From Maritimibacter alkaliphilus HTCC2654 (lineage in GTDB: Bacteria; Pseudomonadota; Alphaproteobacteria; Rhodobacterales; Rhodobacteraceae), in assembly GCF_000152805.1 (NCBI RefSeq), contig NZ_CH902578.1, forward strand, positions 3,645,906 to 3,709,905: 64,000 nucleotides of DNA, in the 5' to 3' direction. This document shows, piece after piece, positions 10,010-18,333 of this stretch; within the stretch, counting starts at the first letter, position 1, and each line of letters opens with the position of its first letter. A program made the translations under genes and the position numbers. The notes beneath the pieces are model-generated. The model searched no databases. It had not been told where the DNA came from and saw only the letters and a list, made by a program, of their open reading frames with translations.

Positions 10010-11206
10010 ATGCTTTCTGGCACACAAGGGAGGCGCGAATTGATCCTGAGCCACATGCGAAACGCGCAGGTTGCTGAAGGGGTCCGCGCCCAGATCGACC
10101 TGCATCTCGACCGTGTGCGGCGAAGGCTTGGCTTCGACGTGGTTTTCGTGGCCCGCGTGGCCGGTGGCGAACGGCGGATCGAGGCGATGTCGGCGGCTCC
10201 GGGGTTCCCAACGGATCACAGGGTCGGAGAGGTGCGTGCGCTGCGCGATTGTCCGGTGGTTCTGGCCGCGGCACTCCGCGACCCGGCGGCCTTCGCGGGC
10301 CAGATCTCGGAGGCGGATGCGGGGCCGGACGCGCCAGACGCGGTGGTGGGTGTGGCGCTTCATGCCTCCAACGGCAGCCTCTTCGGCGCGCTCGGGGGGA
10401 TCGTTTCGGCACCCGTGGACATGGCCGCCATCACAACGGCAGCCGCCGCGATGGCGGTCAGCCTCGACCTGTTGCATGACCACGCCGTCGCCGCGCAACG
10501 CGTTCGCGGCTTGCTGCACGAGGTCATTCGCGAGCGGCGGTTCTACCCCGTGTTCCAGCCAGTCATCGATGTCGCGACCGGAGACGTGATCTACCGCGAG
10601 GGCCTGACACGGCTCGACACCACCGACGACACGAGCGTGCCGCAACTGCTTGCCGCCGCGCATTCCGTCGGCATGGGTCCGGCGCTGGAGCTTGCCTTCG
10701 CGCGCGCCATCATCGACGCGGACGAGGGCTGGGGGGACAATGCCGGGATCGCCGTCAACCTGTCCGAGACGACTTTGCACTCCGCCGAATTCGACAGGTT
10801 CCTGACACAGGTCGAACCGGGCCTGACCGTCGAACTGACCGAGTATGAGCCTGTCAGGGACTACCGCGCACTTGCCGGTGTGGTCGCGCGGATGCGGGCA
10901 GCGGGCCTCAGCCTCGCCATCGACGATGCGGGGGCCGGCTATACTTCGCTGCGCCATATCCTCGACCTGAAGCCCGACGTGCTCAAGATGGACGCGCAGC
11001 TCTCGACGCGGGTCGACACGGACCCCGAAGCGATCGCGCTGTTCCGTGCGCTTCAGACCTACTGCGACGAAACCGGCACGGTTCTGGTGATCGAAGGCGT
11101 CGAGCGGCACGAACAACTGGTGGCGTTGCAATCGGTGGGGGTGCGTTATGTGCAGGGATTTCACTTGGGCGAACCCGAGCCGCGCCTTGGCGCCCAGAGG
11201 GGCTAG
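10010..11206 (+). CDS. GAF-like plus EAL-domain cyclic-di-GMP phosphodiesterase
   Basis: 398 residues. Residues 20-160 look like a degenerate GAF sensory domain. Residues 172-395 are an EAL domain that would hydrolyse c-di-GMP. The signature reads EGL (E197) rather than EAL, but the metal and catalytic residues appear intact: VNLSE (N250), ELTE (E275/E278), DD pair D305-D306, K326, E362 and Q382 (QGFHLGEP). It is therefore likely an active phosphodiesterase, not a degenerate receptor. GGAG six bases upstream favours the ATG at 10010 over TTG at 10004. No membrane segment. Confidence 0.88.
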   Translation: MLSGTQGRRELILSHMRNAQVAEGVRAQIDLHLDRVRRRLGFDVVFVARVAGGERRIEAMSAAPGFPTDHRVGEVRALRDCPVVLAAALRDPAAFAGQISEADAGPDAPDAVVGVALHASNGSLFGALGGIVSAPVDMAAITTAAAAMAVSLDLLHDHAVAAQRVRGLLHEVIRERRFYPVFQPVIDVATGDVIYREGLTRLDTTDDTSVPQLLAAAHSVGMGPALELAFARAIIDADEGWGDNAGIAVNLSETTLHSAEFDRFLTQVEPGLTVELTEYEPVRDYRALAGVVARMRAAGLSLAIDDAGAGYTSLRHILDLKPDVLKMDAQLSTRVDTDPEAIALFRALQTYCDETGTVLVIEGVERHEQLVALQSVGVRYVQGFHLGEPEPRLGAQRG

Positions 11207-11336
11207 GCAACGCATGTCGGGTGGTCTGAACCTTGGGAAACACAGGGCCGTTCCGAACGGCCGGAGCGCCTTGAAAATAGGCGACCCGACCGCGGAAAAG
11301 CTGCGTAATTTTTGGGCTTTAGGTCCGGTTCGGACC

Positions 11337-12014
11337 TTACATGCCGTGGCGACCGAAGATGGTGCGGAAGGTCATGGCGATGATCCGCAATTCCATCCCG
11401 AAGCCCGCGTTGCGGATGTAGTTCAGGTCGCGCAACGTCTTGGCCCGCGTGGCGTCGATGCCGACCGCGTATCCCAGCGTGACCTGAGCCAGACCGCTGA
11501 TCCCCGGACGCACCGAGTGGCGTTCGGAATAGCGCGGGATTTCAGCCGCGAATTCGCAGGCGTGGTCGAAGGTGTCCGGGCGCGGCCCGATGACGCTCAT
11601 TTCGCCCATCAGCACATTCAGGGCCTGAGGAAGCTCGTCGGTCCGGGTCTTGCGGAGGATCTTGCCGAGCTTCGTGATCCGGTTGACTTCCAGAGGGTCC
11701 TTGGCGCTGCGCGTCGGCGCGGCCGCCTTGGTCATCGTCCTGAATTTCAACACTTTAAACGGCTTGCAGTCCTGGCCCATACGCTCCTGCCGGAAGAACA
11801 GGGGGCCAGGGTTCAGGAAAGGATTAACGATGAGCAACAGAAGCGCGACAACCGCGCCGATGCTCAACAGAACAAGACTAAACAAAATGTCGAAAATCCG
11901 TTTTGCCGCCCAGAATACGGGCGATCCACCGCGAAACCCTTCGCGCTTTAATTGCGCAGGTCTCGACTCATGAAAAGGCTCAAAACGAAACCCGACGTTC
12001 GGATCCGCTGACAT
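11337..12014 (-). CDS. Bacterial sugar transferase (polyprenyl-phosphate glycosyl-1-P transferase)
   Basis: 225 residues. One membrane helix (about 38-62) is followed by the catalytic region of the WbaP/PglC class: GPLFFRQERMG, KFRTM, KTRTDELPQALNVLMG, EMSVIGPRP and YSERHSVRPGISGLAQV. The enzyme loads the first sugar-1-phosphate onto undecaprenyl phosphate for exopolysaccharide or capsule synthesis on the cytoplasmic face of the inner membrane. It lacks the long N-terminal domain of WbaP, so it is the short form. No other polysaccharide genes are adjacent. The 254 bases upstream to 12268 are AT-richer and probably hold its promoter. Confidence 0.92.
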   Translation of the reverse strand: MSADPNVGFRFEPFHESRPAQLKREGFRGGSPVFWAAKRIFDILFSLVLLSIGAVVALLLLIVNPFLNPGPLFFRQERMGQDCKPFKVLKFRTMTKAAAPTRSAKDPLEVNRITKLGKILRKTRTDELPQALNVLMGEMSVIGPRPDTFDHACEFAAEIPRYSERHSVRPGISGLAQVTLGYAVGIDATRAKTLRDLNYIRNAGFGMELRIIAMTFRTIFGRHGM

Positions 12015-12268
12015 GGTTACCCCCAGTGCTCAATCCGCCGCAATCAATCAATTTTTGGGATTTTGGCAGCCCACGTCGTCAATTTACTGCGCTGCGGCAA
12101 TTTGTATAGGGTCTATTAAGCTATTTCTCCAAAACCGCTTTGGGTCGGCAAGAAATGGCGAGTCGGCGCTTAGAAATTGGGCGTTGGTGGGGGGAATCCG
12201 TGCGTAAAATCCAAGCTTATGGTTAACGCTATCGGAATTCGGGTGCAGGATTCGGCGCGCGGAGAGAC

Positions 12269-12742
12269 TCAGTCGGCCGTGTCCGGGCCGGATTCGCCAA
12301 GCACTTCGGTCAGGGCGTCGAGTTCGCGCAAGAGCGCCTGCGTGCGTTCCGTTCCGAATTCCGCGTGGATCGCCGCGAACACCGCCGCACTGTCGTCGGC
12401 CGCCGATGCGATCAGCGTCGCACCCGCCGGGGTGAGCGAGGCGAGGCTCCGCCGCCGGTCGTCCCGGTCGCGGCGCACGTCGATGTAACCGACTTCACGC
12501 AAAGTCTTGAGGATGCGCGTCAAGGACGGGCCGAGGATCGCGGCGCGTTCGGCCAGGGTCGAGACGTCGAGCTCGCCCGACTCCTCCAGCACGCGAAGCA
12601 CGCGCCATTGCTGCTCCGTCACACCGATCTGCCGCAACATCGGCCTGATCCGGAACATCACCGCTTCCCGTGCGCGCAAGAGCATGATGGGCAGCGACTT
12701 CCGCGTCGGGCTGAATGTCTGGCGGTCGGCGTCTTCTGACAT
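12269..12742 (-). CDS. hpaR: MarR-family regulator of the homoprotocatechuate operon (HpaR-like)
   Basis: A 157-residue winged-helix protein. The start MSEDADRQTFSPTRKSLPIML is supported by GGAG ten bases upstream. IGVTEQQWRVLRVLEESGELD and RDRDDRRRSLASLTPAG are the MarR recognition helix and wing. Its divergent position to a complete hpa meta-cleavage operon and the HpaR-like N-terminus identify it as the pathway repressor, which elsewhere is relieved by 4-hydroxyphenylacetate or homoprotocatechuate. A candidate operator lies at 12823-12834. Confidence 0.85.
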   Translation of the reverse strand: MSEDADRQTFSPTRKSLPIMLLRAREAVMFRIRPMLRQIGVTEQQWRVLRVLEESGELDVSTLAERAAILGPSLTRILKTLREVGYIDVRRDRDDRRRSLASLTPAGATLIASAADDSAAVFAAIHAEFGTERTQALLRELDALTEVLGESGPDTAD

Positions 12743-12808
12743 CCACAGGGCTCCTAATCCGGTCCGACACACATTAGGCGAGAGTTTCTGCCTGTAAAAG
12801 ACGATCCC

Positions 12809-12837
12809 TTGCGCCCATAAAGTTAACGTGTTAAATA
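12809..12837 (+). promoter_or_regulatory. Candidate hpaF promoter with overlapping HpaR operator
   Basis: TTGCGC (12809-12814), 17 bases, then TAAATA (12832-12837) resembles a sigma-70 promoter reading toward hpaF. The inverted repeat TTAAC-GT-GTTAA at 12823-12834 overlaps the spacer and -10, a position where a MarR-type repressor would block polymerase. This is the only AT-rich palindrome I see in the divergent gap. Confidence 0.5.
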
Positions 12838-12864
12838 AATGCGCAAGAGAGGAGAATCGCACCC

Positions 12865-13251
12865 ATGCCGCACCTGATCGTCGAGTATTCGCCGGGTCTG
12901 GAAGACATCGTCGACATGCCCGCCGTTCTGGCGTCGCTGCATGACACGCTCCTGTCGCTCGACCCGTTCCCGACCGCTGGCATCCGCGTGCGCGCCTACC
13001 GCGCCGATCACGCCATCGTGGCGGACGGGCATTCCGACAACCACTTCTGCGCGCTGACGATGAACGTCGGCCACGGGCGCGAGACCGAAGTGCTCAAGGC
13101 GGCGGGCGACGCCGTGTTCGCCAACGCGCAGGCCGCGTTCGCCGTCCCCCTCGGTCAGCCGCACTTCGCCCTATCCCTCGAAATCCGGGTCATCGACCCC
13201 GTCCTCACATGGAAAGACACGCCGATCCACGGCCGTCTCTCCAAGACCTGA
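12865..13251 (+). CDS. hpaF: 5-carboxymethyl-2-hydroxymuconate delta-isomerase
   Basis: 128 residues, tautomerase superfamily (CHMI), the usual length. Pro-2 (MPHLIVEYS), exposed after Met removal, is the catalytic base. The segments GIRVRAYRADHAIVADGH and NDHFC-like DNHFCALTMNVGHGR match the family. It isomerises carboxymethyl-hydroxymuconate after ring cleavage and aldehyde oxidation. GGAG lies ten bases before the ATG. First gene of the catabolic operon; hpaE begins 11 bases later. Confidence 0.92.
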   Translation: MPHLIVEYSPGLEDIVDMPAVLASLHDTLLSLDPFPTAGIRVRAYRADHAIVADGHSDNHFCALTMNVGHGRETEVLKAAGDAVFANAQAAFAVPLGQPHFALSLEIRVIDPVLTWKDTPIHGRLSKT

Positions 13252-13262
13252 CAGGAGCCGAC

Positions 13263-14774
13263 ATGAGCGTTCTCGACGACAATATCGCCAAGGCACAGGG
13301 GTTCATGGCGCGGTTCCGCAAGGACGGCGTGATGAACCATATCGACGGGCAGAACGCCCCCGCCATGTCCGGTGAGACCTTCACCACGATCTCGCCTGTC
13401 GATCTGAGCGAGCTTGCCCCGGTCGCCCGTGGCGGCGCCGCCGACATCGATAACGCGGTCGCGGCGGCAAAGGCGGCGTTCCCCGCATGGTCGAAGACTC
13501 CGGGGGCCGAGCGGCGCAAGATCCTCATCAAGGTCGCCGAAGCCATCGAGGCGCGGGCCGAGGAAATCGCTTTCACCGAATGCATGGACACCGGGCAGGC
13601 GCTCAGGTTCATGTCCAAGGCCGCCATTCGCGGTGCTGCCAACTTCCGGTTCTTCGCCGATCAGGCCCCGACCGCCGAAGACGGGCAGGCGTTGCGCAAT
13701 CCGACCCAGATGAACGTGACCTCGCGCCGCGCCATCGGCCCGGTCGGTGTCATCACCCCGTGGAACACGCCCTTCATGCTGTCGACGTGGAAGATCGCCC
13801 CGGCGCTCGCCGCCGGATGCACGGTCGTCCACAAGCCCGCCGAGTTCTCGCCGATGACCGCCAAGCTTCTGGCCGAGATCGCCGAAGAGGCGGGGTTGCC
13901 CAAGGGCGTGCTGAACGTGGTGAACGGGTTCGGTGAGGATGCGGGCAAGCGCCTGACCGAGCACCCCGGCATCAAGGCCATCGCTTTCGTCGGTGAAAGC
14001 CGCACTGGGTCGATGATTATGGCGCAGGGTGCGGCGACGCTGAAGCGCGTGCATTTCGAGCTGGGCGGCAAGAACCCGGTCATCATCTTCGACGATGCCG
14101 ATATCGACCGCGCCGTGGATGCGGCGGTCTTCATGATCTACTCGCTCAACGGCGAACGCTGCACCTCGTCCTCTCGGCTTCTGGTGCAGGACACGATCTA
14201 TGACGAGGTGACGCGCCGCGTGGCCGAGGCCGCGGGGCGCATCAAGGTGGGCCACCCCCTCGACCCCGACACCGTGGTCGGCCCGGTGATCCACCCGGAG
14301 CACGAAGAAAAGGTCATGTCCTACTTCGCCAAGGCGCAGGAAGAGGGCGCGACCATCGCCGTGGGCGGGGCCAAGGTGGGCGAGCAGGGGTGCTACATCG
14401 CGCCGACGCTGTTCACGCAGGCCACGAACGACATGGCCATCGCGCAGGAAGAGATTTTCGGCCCGGTCCTGACGGCCATTCCGTTCAAAGACGACGCGGA
14501 TGCGCTCGAAATCGCGAACGGCGTGCAATACGGCCTCGCGGCCTATCTGTGGACCCGCGACCTCGACCGGGCGATGCGCATGACCGATGCGCTCGACGCG
14601 GGTATGATGTGGGTGAATTCGGAAAACATCCGTCACCTGCCATCGCCCTTCGGCGGCACCAAAGCCTCCGGCATCGGGCGGGACGGCGGCGATTGGTCCT
14701 TTGACTTCTACATGGAGACGGTGAACGTATCGTTCCCACGCGCGGACCATAAAATCCCGAAACTCGGCGGGTGA
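13263..14774 (+). CDS. hpaE: 5-carboxymethyl-2-hydroxymuconate semialdehyde dehydrogenase
   Basis: 503 residues, NAD-dependent aldehyde dehydrogenase family, close to the HpaE length. Visible parts are the nucleotide-binding GPVGVITPWNTPFML, FVGESRTGS, the general-base motif FELGGKNPV and the nucleophile NGERCTSSSRL, then QEEIFGPVL. It oxidises the ring-cleavage semialdehyde to the muconate diacid. CAGGAG before the ATG at 13263 fixes the start; the frame is open 18 codons further upstream inside hpaF. Confidence 0.95.
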   Translation: MSVLDDNIAKAQGFMARFRKDGVMNHIDGQNAPAMSGETFTTISPVDLSELAPVARGGAADIDNAVAAAKAAFPAWSKTPGAERRKILIKVAEAIEARAEEIAFTECMDTGQALRFMSKAAIRGAANFRFFADQAPTAEDGQALRNPTQMNVTSRRAIGPVGVITPWNTPFMLSTWKIAPALAAGCTVVHKPAEFSPMTAKLLAEIAEEAGLPKGVLNVVNGFGEDAGKRLTEHPGIKAIAFVGESRTGSMIMAQGAATLKRVHFELGGKNPVIIFDDADIDRAVDAAVFMIYSLNGERCTSSSRLLVQDTIYDEVTRRVAEAAGRIKVGHPLDPDTVVGPVIHPEHEEKVMSYFAKAQEEGATIAVGGAKVGEQGCYIAPTLFTQATNDMAIAQEEIFGPVLTAIPFKDDADALEIANGVQYGLAAYLWTRDLDRAMRMTDALDAGMMWVNSENIRHLPSPFGGTKASGIGRDGGDWSFDFYMETVNVSFPRADHKIPKLGG

Positions 14775-14809
14775 GGCGCCATTTCGCATGACCGGAGGAG
14801 ATATGCGTC

Positions 14810-15664
14810 ATGGGTGAAATCGTTCTGGCGGCCAAGATGACCCACGTTCCGACGATGCAGATGTCGGAGCAGGACGGGCCGATCAAGGGCAAACGTCAGG
14901 CCGCGATCGACGGCCACTATGAAATCGCGCGCCGGGCCAAGGCGTTGGGCGCGGAGACTGTGGTGATCTGCGACACGCACTGGCTGGTGAACGCGGGGTT
15001 CCATATCAATGCCAACGACAGGTTCGAGGGGCTTCTGACCTCGTCCGAGTTTCCGCAGTTCATCCGCGACATGCCCTATAGCCACGCGGGCAACCCGGCG
15101 CTTGGCGATGCCATTGCCGAGGCCGCGTGCGAGATGGGCGTCTACACGCTCGCCCATCATCTCGACAGTCTCGACCTCGAATACGGCTCGCTCGTCCCGC
15201 TGTCGTTCATGAGCCGCGAACATGAGATGAAGGTGGTTTCCATCGCGGCCTTCTGCACGGTCCACGACCATGACGAGAGCCGTGTGCTGGGGGAGGCGAT
15301 CCGCAAGGCGGTCGACGCCTCGGACGACAAGGTTCTGCTCGTCGCCTCCGGCAGCCTCAGCCACAAGATCTGGTCGAACAAGGATTATGCCCCGAACAAC
15401 GGCACCTTCACGATCAGTTCGGAGTTCAACCGTCAGGTCGATCTCATGGTGCTCGAGATGTGGAAGCGCGGCGATCACGCGACCTTCCTCAAGATGCTCG
15501 GCGACTATGCCCTGCACTGCTCGGGCGAGGGCTCGATGCACGACACCGCCATGCTTTATGGTGCCCTCGGCTGGGATGCCTACACGGGCGAATGCGAGGT
15601 CGTCACCGACTATTTCCCATCCTCTGGCACAGGCCAGGCCAATGTCATCTTCCCGGTGCAGTAA
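14810..15664 (+). CDS. hpaD: 3,4-dihydroxyphenylacetate 2,3-dioxygenase, class III (LigB-type)
   Basis: 284 residues, matching the enterobacterial HpaD/HpcB enzyme. The N-terminal LAAKMTHVPTMQMSEQDGP, CDTHWLVNAGFHI and GSLSHKIWSNKDYAPNN are characteristic of the LigB-type extradiol fold, which uses Fe(II) held by two His and one Glu. It opens homoprotocatechuate between C2 and C3. GGAG precedes the ATG. The next gene encodes a second, unrelated enzyme of the same predicted activity. Confidence 0.93.
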   Translation: MGEIVLAAKMTHVPTMQMSEQDGPIKGKRQAAIDGHYEIARRAKALGAETVVICDTHWLVNAGFHINANDRFEGLLTSSEFPQFIRDMPYSHAGNPALGDAIAEAACEMGVYTLAHHLDSLDLEYGSLVPLSFMSREHEMKVVSIAAFCTVHDHDESRVLGEAIRKAVDASDDKVLLVASGSLSHKIWSNKDYAPNNGTFTISSEFNRQVDLMVLEMWKRGDHATFLKMLGDYALHCSGEGSMHDTAMLYGALGWDAYTGECEVVTDYFPSSGTGQANVIFPVQ

Positions 15665-15673
15665 GGAGCCCAG

Positions 15674-16654
15674 ATGCCCATTCCCGCCCCGAACCTTTAC
15701 CCGCCGTTCAACATCATCCGGCTGTCCCATGTCGATTTCGGCGTGCGCGATCTGGCGGCGTCCAAGGCGTTCTACGTCGATACGCTCGGCCTTCAGATCA
15801 CGGACGAGGACGACAGCACCGTCTATCTGCGCGCGATGGAAGAGCGGGGGCATCACTGCATGGTGCTTCACAAATCCACCGAGCCGCACGTCAAGGCGCT
15901 GTCGTTCAAGGTCTTCGACGAGAGCGAATTGGACAAGGCGCACGACTGGTTCAAGTCACAGGGGCACGGGGTCGACTGGGTCGAGCGCCCCTATCAGGGT
16001 CGCACGCTCGCGACGCACGATCACCTCAGTATGCCCATCGAATTCTACTTCAAGATGGAGCGGTTGCCGCCGATCCACCAGAAATATGCGCTCTACAAGG
16101 GTGTGAAGCCGCTGCGCATCGACCACTTCAACTGCTTCGTGCCGAACGTGGACGAGGCGGTGGGCTTTTACAACGAGATCGGCTTTCGGGTGACCGAATA
16201 CACCGAGGATGAGGAAAGCAAGCGGCTTTGGGCGGCCTGGACCCATCGCAAGGGCGGGGTCCACGACATCGCCTTCACCAACGGGACCGGCCCGCGCCTG
16301 CACCACACGGCGTTCTGGGTGCCGACACCTCTCAACATCATCGACCTGCTCGATCTGATGTCCACCACCGGCTATGTATCGAATATCGAACGCGGACCGG
16401 GGCGCCACGGCATTTCCAACGCGTTCTTCCTGTACATTCTCGACCCCGACGGGCACCGGATCGAGATTTACTGTTCCGACTATCAGACCGTGGACCCGGA
16501 CCTCGAAGCGATCCGGTGGGATCTGAAAGACCCGCAGCGTCAAACGCTCTGGGGCGCGCCTGCGCCGAAGTCGTGGTTCGAACATGGCTCGGTCTTCGAC
16601 GGGCTCGACGTCAGCGAGTCGAACCTCGGCGCATCGCCGATCATCGCACCGTGA
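15674..16654 (+). CDS. 3,4-dihydroxyphenylacetate 2,3-dioxygenase, class I (vicinal oxygen chelate type)
   Basis: 326 residues with two VOC modules, resembling the homoprotocatechuate 2,3-dioxygenase of Brevibacterium/Arthrobacter rather than E. coli HpaD. From memory of that enzyme, its metal ligands and second-sphere residues are all present with a constant offset: H151 (RIDHFN), H211 (LHHTAF) and E264 (HRIEIY) as Fe/Mn ligands; H197 (GVHDIAF) as acid-base; R240, H245 (ERGPGRHG) and Y254 (FLYILDPDG) around the substrate. It should be catalytically competent. It starts 9 bases after hpaD and is followed 10 bases later by the hpaG-like gene, so it is an integral operon member. Confidence 0.9.
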   Translation: MPIPAPNLYPPFNIIRLSHVDFGVRDLAASKAFYVDTLGLQITDEDDSTVYLRAMEERGHHCMVLHKSTEPHVKALSFKVFDESELDKAHDWFKSQGHGVDWVERPYQGRTLATHDHLSMPIEFYFKMERLPPIHQKYALYKGVKPLRIDHFNCFVPNVDEAVGFYNEIGFRVTEYTEDEESKRLWAAWTHRKGGVHDIAFTNGTGPRLHHTAFWVPTPLNIIDLLDLMSTTGYVSNIERGPGRHGISNAFFLYILDPDGHRIEIYCSDYQTVDPDLEAIRWDLKDPQRQTLWGAPAPKSWFEHGSVFDGLDVSESNLGASPIIAP

Positions 16655-16664
16655 GGAGGGCATC

Positions 16665-17522
16665 ATGAGCAATCGCATCGCGGCCTTCCGGGCCGATGGC
16701 ACCACCCGCTACGGCGTCGTCACCGACGAGGGCCTCATCGACCTGACCGATGTGGCGGGCTACGCGGACCTTCAGGCGGTCGTCGTGGACGGCGCTCTGG
16801 AAAAGGTGATCGCGCTGGCCGAGGGGCGCGCGCCCACCTTCGCCTCGGATGAGGTCGAGTTCCTGATCCCCATCGCACGGCCTGAGAAAATCCTCTGCGT
16901 CGGCGTGAACTTCCCCGACCGCAACGCCGAATACAAGGACGGTTCGGCTCAGCCCAAGCATATGTCGCTGTTCCCGCGCTTTCCCCGCAGCTTCACGGGC
17001 CATGGCCAGCCGCTCATCCGTCCGCCGGAAAACCACACGCTCGACTACGAGGGCGAAGTGGTCGTCGTGATTGGCAAGGGCGGTCGCCGGATCGCGGCAG
17101 GGGATGCCTATGACCACATCGCCGCGCTCACCATCGCGAACGAAGGCACGATCCGCGACTGGGTGCGCCATGCGAAATTCAACGTCACGCAAGGCAAGAA
17201 CTGGGACAACTCCGGCGCCATCGGCCCGTGGCTCGTGCCCTTCACCGATCCGGCGCAACTCGACGATGCCCGCATCGTCACGCGCGTGAACGGCGAGGTG
17301 CGGCAGGACGACGTGCTGGCCAACATGATGTTCCCCATCCGTGAAGAGATCGCCTATATCTCGACCTTCACCACGCTCGTGCCCGGCGACGTCATCATCA
17401 CCGGCACGCCCACCGGCGCGGGCGCACGGTTCGATCCGCCGAAATACCTCGTCCCCGGCGATGTGGTCGAAGTCGAGGTGAACGGCATCGGCACCCTCAC
17501 CAACACCGTGGCCGACGAATGA
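16665..17522 (+). CDS. hpaG: Fumarylacetoacetate hydrolase-family decarboxylase/isomerase (HpaG-type)
   Basis: 285 residues with a single FAH domain. ILCVGVNFPDRNAEY, the metal site LDYEGEVVVVIGKGGR and ITGTPTGAGARFDPP are typical. In this pathway it should decarboxylate 5-oxopent-3-ene-1,2,5-tricarboxylate and isomerise the product. E. coli HpaG is a two-domain fusion of about 430 residues; here only one domain is present in the operon. GAGGAG precedes the ATG, and the stop overlaps the next start (ATGA). Confidence 0.85.
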   Translation: MSNRIAAFRADGTTRYGVVTDEGLIDLTDVAGYADLQAVVVDGALEKVIALAEGRAPTFASDEVEFLIPIARPEKILCVGVNFPDRNAEYKDGSAQPKHMSLFPRFPRSFTGHGQPLIRPPENHTLDYEGEVVVVIGKGGRRIAAGDAYDHIAALTIANEGTIRDWVRHAKFNVTQGKNWDNSGAIGPWLVPFTDPAQLDDARIVTRVNGEVRQDDVLANMMFPIREEIAYISTFTTLVPGDVIITGTPTGAGARFDPPKYLVPGDVVEVEVNGIGTLTNTVADE

Positions 17523-18322
17523 CCTTGACGGACGCCCAAGTCGAAGAGGCGGCTGCCGACCTTTTGACCGCCGAAGACACCCGGACCCAGATCGGCCTCC
17601 TGTCGCTCCGCCACCCCGGCATGACGCTGGACGACGCCTATCGCATTCAGTCGGCCCAGATGGCGCAGAAACTGGCGGGGGGCCGGCGGATCGTCGGGTG
17701 GAAAATCGGCCTGACCTCCAAGGTCATGCAGGAGGCGCTGAAGATCGACACGCCGGACAGCGGCGTGCTTTTCGACGACATGATCTTTCCGAACGGCGGG
17801 ACGGTGCCGGCAGGCCGGTTCATCCAGCCGCGGATCGAGGCCGAGATCGCATTCGTGATGAAAGCGCCTTTGTCGGGTGAGGTCAGCCGCGACGACGTGA
17901 TTGCGGCGACGGATTACGTCACCCCCTCGCTCGAAATCCTCGACACCCGCATCCTGCGCGCCGATCCCGACACGGGGACGCCCCGGATCATCACCGACAC
18001 CGTGTCGGACAACGCGGCCAACGCGGGCATCGTGACTGGGAAAGAACAAAACCCGCCCGAGGCCTTCGACCTGCGCTGGACCGGCGCGATCCTCACCAAG
18101 AACGACGAAGTGGTCGCGACCGGCCTTGGCGCCGCCGTGCTGAACGACCCGGTGACGGGCATCGTCTGGCTCGCGCGGCGCATGGGGCAATACGGGCAGC
18201 GGATCGAGGCGGGGCAGGTGGTCTTGTCCGGCTCGTTCATCGCGCCTATCGAATGTCCATCCGGCACCCGCATCTCCGCCGACTTCGGCGCGTTCGGGTC
18301 CGTGGCGATCAACTTCGACTAG
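17519..18322 (+). CDS. hpaH: 2-oxo-hept-4-ene-1,7-dioate hydratase
   Basis: 267 residues, the MhpD/HpaH hydratase family. Typical segments are GRRIVGWKIGLTSKVMQ, the metal-site PRIEAEIAFVMK, ATDYVTPSLEILDTRI and DTVSDNAANAGIV. It adds water to the dienoate before aldol cleavage and needs a divalent metal. It overlaps hpaG by four bases (ATGA), indicating translational coupling. Confidence 0.93.
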   Translation: MTLTDAQVEEAAADLLTAEDTRTQIGLLSLRHPGMTLDDAYRIQSAQMAQKLAGGRRIVGWKIGLTSKVMQEALKIDTPDSGVLFDDMIFPNGGTVPAGRFIQPRIEAEIAFVMKAPLSGEVSRDDVIAATDYVTPSLEILDTRILRADPDTGTPRIITDTVSDNAANAGIVTGKEQNPPEAFDLRWTGAILTKNDEVVATGLGAAVLNDPVTGIVWLARRMGQYGQRIEAGQVVLSGSFIAPIECPSGTRISADFGAFGSVAINFD

Positions 18323-18333
18323 GGGAGGGGCCG

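Noticed and set aside
9416-11215. Upstream extension of threonine aldolase to a 949-residue fusion protein
   Set aside because: It runs antisense across the EAL gene and through the UPF0260 gene; the real start is the ATG at 9413-9415.
11246-11262. GGCCGTT-CCG-AACGGCC hairpin after the EAL gene as terminator
   Set aside because: A perfect stem but without a T tract and 39 bases after the stop; it could be incidental. Left unlisted as a terminator.
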